Part shown: positions 11,391-24,288 of the stretch, piece after piece | Layout: each line of letters starts with the position of its first letter | How positions within the stretch are numbered: position 1 is the stretch's first letter | DNA from: [Phialemoniopsis] sp. UDSM-2020 | Taxonomy: Eukaryota; Ascomycota; Sordariomycetes; Thyridiales; Thyridiaceae | Direction of reading: 5' to 3' | Assembly: GCA_018873225.1 (NCBI GenBank) | Contig: JAEILZ010000007.1 | Location: 2,294,001-2,358,000 of the forward strand | Length of the DNA: 64,000 nt | The notes under the pieces: generated by a model | Database searches by the model: none | What the model saw: only the letters and a program-made list of their open reading frames with translations | What the model was told of the DNA's origin: nothing | Position numbers and translations under genes: made by a program

Positions 11391-14386
11391 CTACAGACTC
11401 ATTGTCAACCATTCCCATTCCTGAGGTCCTGCCCCAGCCCCGCCAGGCGCTACGGGGGAGCTCGTCGGAACGCTCGACATGCCGACAATAGCAGGACCCA
11501 TCGTCGGCCGAGGTGCCATGCCGAAGGTTTGAGCCAGAGTCAAGTTGCTAGCGCTGTTGATGCCACCAAGGCTAAGAGTAGAGCCAAGAGAACGGGCAGC
11601 CTCGTTAGATCCTGTCGAGTCCGGACTATCGATATCCATGCTTCCCATGGTTTCGGCGATGGTTGTTCCCTTGCTGTGACGGCGCTGGCGCTTCGACGCC
11701 ATGGCAACTGATCTCGACAGAGACGCTGCTCCTGGGCCAGGGGTATTCTTCGGGGGCGCGGCCGCGATGGGCACCACTCCCTTCCCACCTACAGCTCCAG
11801 TCGACGAGCCCACACTGCCCTGGTAGCTAGTTGGGGTACTGCCAGTGGTATTGGCTCCAGAGGTAGGACCACTAACTGGGCTCTCGCCCTCGGGCACGCT
11901 TCCACCACGACTCTGCGGCAGTGGCTGTGATGGCGGAGTAGTCGTTGTCGAGTTGCTAGTCGCTGCCGCAGCCAGAGCAAGCGTCGAGTTCTTCCGAGAG
12001 GCAGCCGCCGAGGCTGTTCCGCTCTTCTTCACCCGGGTGCTGGACCCGCTTACAGACAGGCTTGAGCCCGATCCGCGATTGCGCTTCTTGATGACATCAG
12101 TCTTCAAACTGAGAGGTCTGACAACGCCATGAAGTTTGAGGAAGAGACCACAGGCATTGCAGAGCGGCTGTCCATCTGGGTTGCGGCGCCAGAGAGGTGT
12201 AGTTTGTGTAAAGCAGTTTGTACAAGTCGTAGGCGTACTGCTCTCGCCATTGTTGCCAGCAGCTCCCTGTAGGTTCGTCGTGGAGCCATTCTTTGATCCA
12301 GGAGGAGGCGACGAGGGCCGACTAGGTGCGACCGACGACAGACCTGATGCGATGCCAGATGTCTCACCTCCGGGCGAGTTGGGCGTAGACGGGACCGTAT
12401 GGTCATAGGAACCAGCTTGGTTGACGGACGGGGTCGAAGCCGTCCTCGGGATCTTTTGCCGTCGGTCTCCTTGCCTCAAAGACTGCGATTGTGACCGCGA
12501 CAGGTTACCGCCTTGCCAGTCACCATTGACATCGACATAATCGGTTGTCGTTCCTCCAATGGTCACCTGCTTCCGGGGTGGCCCACCTGGGTATCGTGCA
12601 GCCTGTGTACTGAACTGCCCCGGGAGTGAAGCGTCCCACCCAAGGCTGTTGATGTCCAGCGCTGCGTCTTCCATCTGGGCAGGGGAAAAGTCGGGGTGCA
12701 TGCTCATGTTTCGATCAGCAAACGCGCCGTTGTCTTCGTCCTCGCCATCAGAATCGGCACCGAAGGAGAACATGTTTTCCTGCATCATTCCCACTCCTGG
12801 TGATCGAGTGGATTGATCCGTCTGGAAAACTTGCGAAGGGTCAATGTGGCCAAAGGAGCTACTGGCCGAGAAGGCAGAGATTGGGTCACCGCCAGCGGTA
12901 GATGCGGGAAACATGGAGTTTCCATTAGTGTTATACACAAATTGACCGTTCATGTTGTTGTTCATATTCTGTGGGCTCCGGAAGTTCTGTGGTCGTTGTT
13001 GTTGACGCAAGTCGACAGCAGAGCCAAAGAAGAAGTTGGACTCCGGTTCATTGACCGGGTGGGGAGTTGACACCCCTGACTGATAGCCCGATCCAGGAGG
13101 CGAGAAATATTCTGCATTGGTCGGTAGCGAGCCTGGCTGCATTGAGTTGTACAGGCTCGAGAACGGACCATGCTGAATCATAGGCGAGCTCGATGGAGAG
13201 AAGGAGAATTGCTGCTGGAATGGGCCAGCAGACGTGATCATTGAGCCATTCTCCATACTATAAGCGCCAAGTGCAAATGAAGAATGGTCCAGTGGCTGTG
13301 ACAATCCGCCCTGGGTGGTTTGATCGAGAGAGTATTCGTGCAAATCCGCATCAGGGCCCAAGTCGTTCGCCAGAGAGTTGGTATTGACGGCGGGCACATG
13401 GGGAGAGAAATCAGCTGGGCGCTTGCGAGTAGTCTAGAAAAGAGAATTGTCAGTGATCCGTCAAAGAACACAAAAGAACGAGCACATGTCAGCGCCACTG
13501 GAAGGTGACCTACTCGGCGGTCGTCGATGCTCGTTTTGCGCTGGTGTCGCATCACATAACCGAACTCATCTTCATTTCTCTGAGCCGGAGCAGAGGGGAC
13601 AGACTGAGGAGCAAAATGCTGAGCAAAGTCCTTGCGCATCTTTATGGGGATGGCTGGCGCCATGTTCTGGTGCGGGTCTCTGGACATTTCCGGGGACGGC
13701 ATGCTCAAGAAGGCCGAGGGTGTATCGATGTTGTCAGGCATCATGAAATCATCGAGATTCATGGGCTCAGCATGCGAGGCATGTTGTTCCGAGGCTTTGC
13801 GCAACTGGGCGATCCCGCTAGGTGCATTGTGCAGCGGTGGTCGGGCAGACCTATGGCGAGAAGTCAATCAACAGATGTATATGACAGAGGGGCGCCCAAA
13901 GGGCGGCAGATTGGAAACTTACCTGGCCCGTTCCTCCTCCTCTTGCTTCTTCTTCAAGCTCACATGCATCATACGCCAAGTCAGGTTCTCCATGCGCTCC
14001 TGGTTGGGCAGCTGCTTCTTGGTCTTGCTGAAGAACTTCCAGACCTGGGTGGCAAGCGGATCGTCCTTTTGCAAGTCTTCGGGACTTGAGCTCATGCCCA
14101 CGGCGCCATTGCGCAGGTTATCAAAAACCTCGGTCCTGGACAGCTCCTTCTGGGCATTATCGAAAGTCGAATCGAGGTCCAACTGGAATTCGCGCCTGCT
14201 TGGGCGGGCAACATCGACGGGATTGCCATTCATGGCGGAGCCAGCGTAGGCGCTATGGTCGGGTCCGCCCGGGGCGCCGTCATTGAATGTCCGCCGAGGA
14301 AAACGCCAGTCGTGCTCTGTCGTCGTAGGATGCATTGACGAGGAAGAACTCGTCGATGCGAAATGGTTTGTTTTGCGGTACGCCAT
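11391..14386 (-). CDS. areA: AreA/NIT2 global nitrogen regulator (GATA factor)
   Basis: Exons 14386-13923, 13850-13514 and 13433-11391 give 947 residues. The N-terminal region contains the AreA-family conserved block '[20 protein letters not shown]' (near 115-135). The junction of exons 2 and 3 reads '[20 protein letters not shown]', as in other AreA proteins. A single class IV GATA zinc finger has Cys at about 671, 674, 692 and 695 (CTNC-17-CNAC), with '[20 protein letters not shown]' and the basic tail '[18 protein letters not shown]'. The extreme C-terminus 'EWEWLTMSL' is the conserved element that in Aspergillus and Neurospora contacts the NmrA/NMR1 repressor. The protein activates nitrogen-catabolism genes at HGATAR sites when preferred nitrogen is scarce. 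All key residues are intact. Confidence 0.95.
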
Positions 14387-14925
14387 GTCGTACAGAAGGG
14401 TGCTTTTGAGTGGCAGCGATGTGGGCGGCGATTATGAGAGGATGGATTATTCCCCACGTTGGCTGGCCGCACAGGCGCTCTCGGTGCAGTCACGCACGAG
14501 CCGAGAGGAGCGGCTTCTGGGTGCCCAGCAGAAGTGCCGCCGCAGAGAGACTCAATCCACTTGATTAAAAGGCGAAAACGGAATTAAGGGAATGAGAACG
14601 CTTGATTAAAAGTGTCGAGCTGCGCCAAAGAGATGGTCGATTGCTTCGAACGGGTCGAATTTCTGCCTCGCAGAGGTCGGATCTAAAGGTTTGTAGAATG
14701 GATGGTATGGTGTAGGATGGCAAGATGGTCTGGAGAGTTGGTAAAAGTTGCTGCGGTCTCCCCGACCGTCTTAGCGGAAAGATGGTGGCAGTATTTCGTG
14801 GTGCCGTACGGTGGTAGTGTAAAGGCAAGAAGAGGTGGGGAACGTGTGGTGCGCCAGCATCCTAGTATCCCATCCTTGTGAGCGACTTTGATCGATTTGA
14901 TCACTCTCTTCGAGGTTGGAGAGGT

Positions 14926-14963
14926 GGTGGTGGTGGTGGTGCTGCCGTCGTGGTGGTGGTGGG
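14926..14963 (-). repeat. Trinucleotide repeat in areA leader/promoter
   Basis: Two blocks of GGT repeats, interrupted by GCTGCCGTCG, read CCA/ACC on the areA strand about 550 bp upstream of its ATG. They probably lie in the long 5' leader. It is a simple-sequence repeat and may vary in length between strains. Confidence 0.6.
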
Positions 14964-15927
14964 AGATTCCAGCCAGCCAGATGAGCCAGACGAGGGGAAC
15001 AAGGGAACAAGTCGGGAAGAGTAACTAGTGGGCAGGGCCACCCTGTCACCACGACGGATCTTGCACCTAGGACGACAGCGTCGACGATGTGCTAGATGCC
15101 TTAGCCTGCTTAATAGTGGATGCAATGGATGCTGAACAGGTCTCCTCCAATCCGCCGAGCCGAAGCGATTCACAGCTGTTTGTAGGCTCGACTTGCAACA
15201 GGATTATAATTAGGAGGGAGACTAGGTACTGTAGCGGGAAGAGTGGGGGGTCATTCTTCGATTCCGTGGATGGGATGGGCATGGGATGGGATGGGAGTGG
15301 ATGGCAAGGCAAGGCAAGGATGGATTGATCAAATGCTTCTGCGACCCGACTCCGCCAGGACTCCGTACTCTACCTAAAGGTTATAAAACACTTGTCTTGG
15401 GCATCTTACTCGACAAAACCATCCAAAGGGCAAAACAGAAAGTCCAGCAGCGGGCAGTTTCACCTTGTCTCCCTTTTGCGGAACGCTCCAGAGGTCTACT
15501 GACTCTTTTGATCCAGAGGACTCGAGACGACAGGCCGGGTACGCCAGGCGTGGAGAACAAGAAGGCAAGACTGGAGTCAACGCCGCCCAAGTCTCCCCCA
15601 TTCTTGTACATGCATTCGTCCATCCCGTGAAGATCATGCTGCCCACGCCAAAAGCTTAGGGAGAAGCTATACGACATCAACCACGCGGCTGAGAATACTG
15701 ACCAACGTTCTGGCCCCAAATTACTGTCCAAGTTATGTACAATGGTGTGCAAAATGTCATGATCTCGAGACAGTCTGGACTGGATTCAGTAGAGACGATG
15801 CAGCCAAACGGGGGAATTGCGGCATGGCGGGCTGGTGATGCTCGGAAGAGGGAAAGCGTGGGGAGCAGATCCAGAGTGGAGGACAGGGGAGCAAGTACAG
15901 GGTACGGCGTGGTGGTCTGTGAGTCGA

Positions 15928-15960
15928 GATGGATCCATTGAATGGATCAATCGATCCATC
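15928..15960. repeat. Nested palindrome upstream of areA
   Basis: A perfect 17-bp palindrome with a one-base centre (GATCCATT-G-AATGGATC, 15932-15948) overlaps a second inverted repeat, GATGGATC (15928-15935) with GATCCATC (15953-15960). It is about 1.55 kb upstream of the areA start. It could be a dimer binding site or hairpin; function is unknown. Confidence 0.6.
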
Positions 15961-17774
15961 TTGTTGGACAGGATGGTGTGGTGGTGCATCTGGTGGTGCC
16001 GCCGTGGGTGCGTTGGTGCGTGGATGATGAGCCTTGAGCCGGTGGCCGGCGCCCCGTTACTTGAGCCAATGCATGTGCAAATGAATTTCACGCTCAGAGC
16101 ACCCGCGCTCCCGCGCTGCCTCTGCCACCCTGCGCAGTCTGGACCAGGAGCAGTTAAACCCCCAATCAAGCCAAGTTTCGTGCCGGCCGGTATTGCTCGG
16201 TTCAGTAAGGCACCGGCACAAGAAACGGGGCCTCGACAATTTGTTCCCTCTTTTTGCAGCCATCCATCCAAATTTTATGAGTTATGACTCGGTCAGAATT
16301 ACTCGTTCGACCGGAAGCAAGCTGACAGAGGCGAGTAAAGAGATGATTATCCCGCGGCGAGGGCCCGTGGTTTGCACATAGCCGGCCCAACATCGCATCT
16401 CCCCCCGTGTACCTTTTGGGGGGGTTCAACTGTGTCCGGGGATTGACAGTGAGCCCTCTGGGATGTCGAAAATGATCAACAAGGCTGGGACTCTCTGTCC
16501 TTTCCACGTAGACGTCATCGTGAAGACGACGACGACTATGGAAACACACAGCCAAGGAGACGGTGGGCCCGCACACTGTCATTTCGGTCTCAAACCGTCC
16601 TAGCAAGATAAACTCGCAGCACCAAGCAAGCACTGGTCCCACCCCGAAAAGGACCCTGAAAAAACAGCGAGCTGGGGGAGTGTGGTTACTGTATCCGCTT
16701 CACTAAAGAAAACACTGGAGCACCCGACTCCAGAGCTCATGACAGTCGAGATGAAGTAAACAGAAAGCTTCATCAGTATTTGCAGCTGACATGGCCCTCC
16801 CTGGTGTATTGCAGTTCAATATTCACTCCACTGTTGGCCGCAGTGTAAGTACGGACAAGACGGCAGACACGAAAGAGCACAGTGCTGGTCATCATCCCAC
16901 GTTCAACCCCTCCACCGCGACGAGAGACGAGGCGTCTTAATTACGACGGTTGGCAGGGATGGCTGCCAATTGAGACGACTTCCCGCGCAGCTCTGTAATT
17001 AAGCGGCCCTCACTTGGCTATTGCTTCGACTTCTTCCATATATTCCGGAGGTGAGACAGGTAAGTAGTCGATGACAGTACGCGAGCACGAAGGGGAGCGC
17101 GCGCTGCAAGATGCGCATTCTTCAGTCGTCGTGGAGCCGGAGCTTTCTCATGGCCGTCGGTGACTACCTCATTAGGTAGATATTTGATTGTTTGTAACAT
17201 CTTCATGTTCATGCCGGGTACTTTGAGCATCGCAATTCCCAAGCTCGGGGAGAGGCTCACGAACACCTACCTACAACTGGACCAGACGCGGATGGACCCA
17301 CGGCCACCACAATAATCATGGCAATTGGAGCCCTACCGCCTACCATGCGCTGCAGCGTGCATTGGTCTGTTTGGGGTGCAAGCATGGATGGAGGGATGTA
17401 CAAGTACCAGCTACCGACAGGGATTGTGAGCACTTGCATGCGACCTCCATGATGACCCCCACTCGGAGCACGAGAGGAATGCATTGCACAGAGACGGTTC
17501 ACCTCACCTCTCCCATGTCGGGCAGGAAACCGAGTTCGGATTGCAGGCTCAATGCCAATTGGATCCTCACAATTGACAACGACGGTCTGCCGCAGCAGCG
17601 ATGCCAGGCCTGTTGCTTTCCAACGGCCAGAGCGCAGGGACAATAATCGTGTGACGGTCTGACCTCTGCACCCCGGGTCGCGAGTCAGGTTTTCTCCATC
17701 GAGACGACTGTGATCAGCCCCCTTGCTACTTTTCTATACCGTCTCCTCGAGTCTAGACCCACCGTCGATGCTGG

Positions 17775-17792
17775 TTATCGGTCCTCTTATCA
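17775..17792. promoter_or_regulatory. Pair of GATA-factor consensus sites
   Basis: TTATCG (17775-17780) and TTATCA (17787-17792) both match HGATAR on the minus strand, 12 bp apart. Paired sites are the preferred layout for AreA/NIT2 binding. They are 3.4 kb from the areA ATG, so autoregulation is only a possibility. Single matches are expected every few hundred bases by chance. Confidence 0.3.
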
Positions 17793-20700
17793 ACGAAATG
17801 GACCATTTGCTGTGGTCGATTTACTAATGAGCCATAAAGAATTCAGTCAGCAAACCGTTCAAACGGCGACACCTCATTCTTTACGCTCTACCACTAAATA
17901 CTTACCCGGTAGCCAAAATTACTAGGCAGACCCGTCAAAGTGTCAAGCATCAAGCGATCCAGCATCACCGCCGTAGACAGCGCCGCAAAGTGTTGAATGA
18001 ACAATCTTTTGACATTACCCTATGTATGTCAAGTAGCAGACTTTTGTCCGCATTATGGTTGTGCATCGCTCACGCAGGGTATGACGATGAACTTGTGGGA
18101 CTTGCCGTTGCCTGGATGTGTCGCCCGACTATCGTGAATCCCCTGGGCAAGCTAGTCACCAGTCCACTCCGTAAGCGATGAGCACATGCTTTTCGTCCAT
18201 TCTCAGCCTCAAGGCCGCAAGAGATGTTGTCTAGGCAGCCCGTTGCATGCATGTTGTCTCCCCGAGATTTGGTTTCGAGGCGGCGCCCGTCAACCACATG
18301 GTCCCGGCACACAGAGTGTACGAAGTACGGAACCTCCTTCCAAAGATCCCTTCTTCTTCCGATCCAAGTGGACCGGCACGCTCCACAGCGTCTGATAAGG
18401 AAGCCTGAATGTGGCTGGCTTGTCGGAGCTTCTCGAGATCGTTGCTGGTAATGCTCTAAAGTAGCTCGCCGCTATCCTCCAGCCCTCCGGCGCACTAGGG
18501 GTGTGGTAGATGAGAATCCGCGTGGTGGCCCCGTATTCAGGTGCTTCGACATGGTTTCGACGACGGGCACCTCTGCTGGATTCTTGGAAGAACCCTGGAA
18601 GGCACCGCCCGAGCCGGTGGTCCGCCAAGACAGCCTAGGCCGGGATGCTGCTGCAAGAATCCGACAGAGCACTACCAGATGCAGTGGTAATCAACGGTTC
18701 CTCGTCCGTTTCGCAGCTCCATACTCCGCAAGACCATGCCTCTCTCCGGCGTGGTTCGTCGTCTATCAAAAGGTGGCTGGTGGGTCGAACGGGTCGAACA
18801 TCTGCACCATTGTCCGGAGTACTATGGGCCTGCTGAGACTCGCAGTGGCCGTTGCGGCGCGCGCGGCGACGGCGTCTGCTGTGGGTTGCGCAGCGCACTG
18901 CGACCCTAGCAGAACAAATTACATTATCGGTGATGTCAAAAGGTTCCAGGCGCTTAGTTATGACTTTGAAAACCGGGGACCACTGATAAGACCCAGATTT
19001 TTTTGACAGCTCCTCAGCGCCGAGGATCACCCTATCAACGTCGACACTAGGGAATACGGACGGAAAGCGCCTTTGCATCTGGATCCTTGGGAGCACCCTC
19101 TACCTATTCCGGAGGCTAGTCCGCCGCCACAGGACCTCAATTGATCTGGCCTTGGTGTCGAGAAAAGGTTGTCCCGCGGTTGTGTTGTGGTGTGAGGCGG
19201 TGAGATGGGATGCGATGCTTGGGGGCGCCATGACTCTCCGGCAATCGGTCCTGCTGCAGGTGCACTCTTGGTGCCGCATCGTGCCTTTCGCTCCCCATAA
19301 GGATCAGTAAAGACACGCAGCAAGGCATCTTCTTGAGATGGCGGTTAGTACCAGGTCGCACAGGAGTGAACGCAACTCTCGTGTCGTTTGGTTTGTTCGT
19401 CGAGATATGTAGTCCATGGCATGGCAAACAAAGCATCACAGCTGCGACGCCGAGAGGCCCTGGTGCTTGTCGGTGCGACACTCTGAATCTCGCCTCCTAT
19501 GGGGGCCACTGCCGAAAGGCCTCCTTCATCGGAGATAAGTCTCCCTACCGAAGCAACACCCTCGGCGGAGTTGGTCCCGTTTCGGACACTTCAGGGTTGC
19601 TACTCTCAAGCATCGAGGAAGCGATGTCGTTCGGGTGCTCATTGCCGAGAACCTCCCAAGGCAGCCTGGACCAACGATCATGAGGGTCTGGCCGATCGTA
19701 GTCCCCGTCGCAGCGTCAGTGTCTTGCTTGATTAGTCGACCACTGATGACCTAGAGACCCTCTTTCGAGATTCCTCCCTGCTGAACAAGGTAATGATTCC
19801 CTGCTAGATTGGCGACCATGACGCTGTATGGGTGTGCCGAGTTGCCCCGTTGTCGCGGTTGATATCACAAAATGTAGACTGGCCATTGAATAGCAGTCCA
19901 GGATGGCAATCTGGACGTGATTCCGTTGCGCCTCAGCAGTCCGCAGGAAGGATGTTGGCTCGCCGTGCGTTCAAAGACCACCCTCTCATGCTCCGGCACG
20001 GTGTGGTGCCGACTCGGTAAGGCCCGGCGATGTCTGCGGGAACTAGATGAGATTGGATGTCAACAACATTGAGAAAAAGAGTTCATTATATAACTTCTTA
20101 TGATTCCTTTCCCCCGTCTCCTGTGCTGCCCCCAAAGCAGAGCCTGTCACGTCAAGGCTGTCTCTATCTCTGCCCTTATCTCTGTCTCGGTTACCACAAT
20201 CAGCGGGATGACGGCTGGGAGGGAAGCCACAGAAGGCGCGATAGATAGGCCTGCTAATGCTGCGTTACAATCCTGAACTCTGATACGAGTATTCAGAGAA
20301 GGTGCCATTCAGAGAAAGATCACCCCAGAGTCCATGTCCTTCCATCTCCGCGGACAGACACTCGTAGACGAGATTGATGCGTGCTTGCACTGCCCCCTAT
20401 CCAGAGTTGCTGTTATCTCCAAGATTGCTATACACCCACCAGCTGTTGACTGTTACCTATTGAAACTCTATTTTCTACAAGAATGTCTTCCAAAGTGCTC
20501 TCATGCTCATGTAACAGGGGTTGCGAGCTCTATATCTGTTAAGGACATCCATCCATCCCATGTCACTCAAGCTTGTCCCTCGAAAACTCAACTTTGAGTA
20601 GCTCAATTTGTTCTGAATCCCTCGATACAGGCCCATTGCTACACACAGCTGTTGAAATACCGACGAATGTTGACTCTTGTTCTTGGTCTGTGTGGATGGA

Positions 20701-21434
20701 AGAGTTGAAGAAAAAGGACGAAGGTTCGTGTGCCAAGATCAATTCGATGACTGACGAGAATGGTGACAAGTCTCTGGCCATACGCGACCCCGGGAAACAT
20801 CCATCCAATGTCTTGTCTTGAATGACTTGCATTCACCTTCGATCGCGCACCCTGAACTTGGCTCTTGAACGAACACACGGCCTATTTCCTCTCCAAGCTC
20901 CGCGAACAAACAGCTCTCGAATTGACCTGAAGCCACGCCGGCAGCCTACAAGGGCTCTCAGATTGGAGGACTCATTGACAAATAACATCCGATAACAAGA
21001 ACATATTGCCGTGCAGAATGGCGCCAAGCACAGGGAAGCAGAGCATGTTTGTTGGCATCGAGCACGTCGATGCCGACCAGAAACCATCTCGATCAGAGGC
21101 ACATACGAGAAACGATAGCAGAAGCGGCTCAAGACAGAATCAAGTATCGTCAATTACATTGATATTCTACCAGAAGCTATCTACGAAAGCTACCAGCCCC
21201 TTTTACAACCCACGAAACGAATGTGTTCTACCTCCTGCGTCAACCATCATCGAAATCATGACAACCTTCCGACTTTCCGACTTTCCGACCTTCCAAGTTC
21301 GACATTGACCCTGATGAAAATACTCTAAAAAGATACGGCCGTCAATCATTACCCTCGAGCACCTCAATACCAGACATTCTCGTCGTTCATAAAACCACTG
21401 TGTTCTTGGAACATTCGGCTCTCGGCAGAGAGGC

Positions 21435-22337
21435 CTACAACATGCCGGCAACGGCCACAACGCCGCCGAGCACAGCGCCCACGACCTTGACGGTCTTGAG
21501 GTCGTCGCGCGGCGCCGTCGCCGCGTTGACGGTGGGCGTGGGCTGGCTCGCGCCGGCCCGCAGCGTCGACGTCGCCGTGACGCTCCCGCTGACCGCCTCG
21601 GCGATGGTGGCGACCCCGACGCTCGTGGTGACGACGGCACTGCCGCCGGGGCTGCCCGTGGCCGTCACGACAGCCGTCACCGTCGCCGTCCGCGTCGTCT
21701 GCCAGTTCCAGCCGTGGCCCCAGGGCGCCCAGCCGCCCCACGCGCCGCCGCCGCCGAGCCAGGGCGACCCGTCCCACGGACAGCCTGTCACGGTGACCAC
21801 GGAGCCTGAGGTCCAGGTGCGCGAGGGACCGCCGCCCCAGTAGCCGGGGCCGTTGCCCCAGCCGTCGCCGTTGGCATTGGCCTTATTGTTGCCCCAGCCG
21901 CCGGGTCCGCCGCCATGACCGCCGGGTCCGCCGTATCCGCCCCACGGGCCGCCGCTAGCGGTGACGGTGTAGACGCCGGTGCTGCCGGCGGAGGAGCAGG
22001 ACGTCCACTGGCTGCAGAGGGACGACGAGAGCGAAGAGTATGAGGACCAGGCGGTCGGCGTGGCGGAGCAAGCGCTCGTCACACAGGAGGCTACGGGTGC
22101 GGTGGTGGCGGTGCAGTATGCGCCGGGAGAAGGCCAGTCGGTTGCCGTGCTATAGTACGATGAAAAACACGAGTGCTAGAGGTCAAGGTAGGTGGTCAGC
22201 ATGCAACTTTCAAGAGAGGCGCATCGTTCAAGTGAACATCAAGCAACGTGACTTACAGCACAGTCTGGCGCACCTCCCCACCATTGCGCACTCGCAAGTG
22301 CAGGCGCCAGTAAAGCGGTGATCGAAACGGCCTTCAT
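21435..22337 (-). CDS. Gly-rich GPI-anchored cell-wall protein with CFEM-like Cys region
   Basis: Exon 1 (22337-22257) encodes the signal peptide MKAVSITALLAPALASA and 'QWWGGAPDCA'; exon 2 (22175-21435) carries the rest; total 273 residues. A short Cys-rich module follows the signal peptide, with Cys in DCAHSC, YC, SC, AC, LC and SC (seven visible). It resembles a reduced CFEM module but lacks a full eight-Cys pattern. Next come a Gly/Trp/Asn-rich segment (GGPWGGYGGPGGHGGGPGG), a Thr/Val-rich stalk and a hydrophobic C-terminus (VVGAVLGGVVAVAGML) typical of GPI attachment. The protein is probably linked to the plasma membrane or wall. Heme binding, known for some CFEM proteins, cannot be claimed. 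The exon carrying the signal peptide is only 81 nt and is easily missed. Confidence 0.8.
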
Positions 22338-24288
22338 GTTGGATAATTAACTTCGAATCTGTGACTGTCTTCAAGAAGGGTTCTAGCCGGGGTATTCAGA
22401 ACGCGTCGCAGCCTTGCAGCTCCAGTAGGTGCAAGAGATAGATTGAGGATGCGAGCATCGAGGCCCTTAATATACCAATCCGTGTCGAAAACTTAAATCT
22501 CCGTGGAACACAAGCAGTCGGTATAGCCATTCCCAGCCTCAAGGGTCAGGACGCACACGCATCCCCCCTCCCATGTCTGAGTGCATGCATATAGACAGCT
22601 CAGCGCCAAGACCAGAGTCCGGGACCGAAGGGCACTGCGCTTTCGCAAGTCCCAGGTGTGACGTCCCATAATGTCTCTGGGGCCCAAGCCGCCTGCTCAC
22701 GATCGACAAACGCGTGTATTTACCGACAATAGGGGACACAAAGCCCAAGTCTACCGAGAGCAGAGGCGGAAAACGCCCTGGGCTTTGGCGCTGCTGGTTG
22801 GACAATCAGCCCTCTGCTGACCTGAGCCCGACGTTGGCCGCGCGGCCCTGCATCATGAGAAAAGTGTCTCTGAAGGCCGAACAGCTTATGAAAAGGCGCG
22901 AAGGATCTAGGGTCCTGGGCAGTCCGGGACCGAAGCTTGCCCACATCCCTCGCATACCTACAATGTGTACTTTGGGGCCCTCTGGGGAAGCGCATTGCAC
23001 GTACTCTGAGCCGTCTCGTCAGCCAACCATGTGAGAGGACGGGCTAGCTTTTGGGGGAGGTCCGTCGCTCGGCCCGGAGCTTATGGAGCAAGGCTATGTC
23101 GTTTCGGCCAGCGATCGCCTTGTCCCAATACCAAACCCGAGCTGGGTATGGACCCTAAGAAATACACACGAGAAGGTTTACGTATGTCTCTTCAATGCAA
23201 ATCCCGGGGACTATATCCCAATGAGTACGTCTGCTTGTGCTGGAACCGTTCCTTGATGACGTTGATTGCTCCCGGCTCTAGGTGGGGTTCCATTTACACC
23301 CCATCCCATCGGCGGTCGGGGTGGGTCATGTCCGATCCGGCGAGAGCTCGTCCTTCAACTTTTGTTTTCGTCTAGAAATCGAGTTTGAGTTGACTGCTTG
23401 CCAACGTAAGCCACCTTTGTGACGTTGCCCATACCCAGTCGCATGGTCGGGTATTTGTTTCAAAGAAGCATGTTTCAGCCCTGTGAGAACGGCGGTTGCA
23501 TTAGTCTACGTCTGGCTCCTATGGGCTTGTAGTTCACGTGGATATACTTCCCCAGGATTGGAACCAGTGTCTGATCACGATGATACATCTTCTCTTTCCC
23601 GGAGATCATCAGTGCTGGCGGACACTGGCTTCCCTCACTTCGACTAGTCGCAGGTGATAGCTGGAATCAACCAGATGGACAACTCACACCCCACGAGGTT
23701 GGCCCCGAGTGACCACTGGCGAAATATTCTTGTTTCATTGTCAATCCTAACAACCTCGTAGAGCTCCCATAAGAGCTCATCATGTGCCCAAGCTCTAAAA
23801 ATACACCGCCCTTTCCATTATTCCCTGACCCGACCAATTGCAGGCCGTCTAGCCATGAACACGCCCTTGCTCGAACTCCGAGATTAGTATGCATATGAAA
23901 AATGAAAAGAAAGCAGAAGAAAAAGAACGCAAATGCTCATGATGGGCAAGAGCACAGGGTTCACGACTGAGCCCCATGTTCCTCTAGGCACATCAAATCC
24001 TGATCAGCTCCCTCGCCAGTACTCGACGTTGTGTTGTTTTCTGCGCGCATAGGCGGCTCCAGATCCACGTTCTAGACCTGCATGACCATGCACCGCATGT
24101 GTCAGTCTGTGGTCCCCAACCATTACTGGCCTGGCTTGAGAACGAGGGGCGCCCACATCCCTTCGCCACCATACTCTTTCAGCGCGAGCCGGTAACACCA
24201 TGCCTACCGGACACACAGTGTTAGCAGACTCGTAAGTCTGCCCAAAGAAAAGCCTCCCGTACGTGTCCGTCTTGGCCGGTTGTCTACC
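22338..24288. other. Intergenic, no gene seen
   Basis: This contains the promoter of the GPI protein and the 3' flank of DBF2. Frames on both strands are short, overlap one another and match no domain. No RNA gene was recognised. Confidence 0.5.

Larger units (their letters stand above)
14387..21434. other. Gene-poor 7-kb stretch upstream of areA
   Basis: No convincing protein gene is found in 7 kb, whereas the rest of the window averages one gene per 2.5-3 kb. The right-hand side of areA (14.4-15.7 kb) is probably its promoter and long 5' leader, with low-complexity GGT/CCA repeats and G-rich runs. Frames of 100-167 codons around 18.0-19.5 kb overlap on both strands and show no domain or splice pattern. 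A palindrome at 15928-15960 and paired GATA elements at 17775-17792 are listed separately. The stretch may be regulatory, hold non-coding RNA, or contain decayed sequence. Confidence 0.55.

Noticed and set aside
13632..14249. Plus-strand frames of about 200 codons opposite areA
   Set aside because: They mirror the areA exons in antisense and have no independent features.
18503..19096. Frames of 153-167 codons on both strands
   Set aside because: They overlap antisense, have low-complexity Arg runs and no recognisable motif; could be remnants but cannot be supported as genes.
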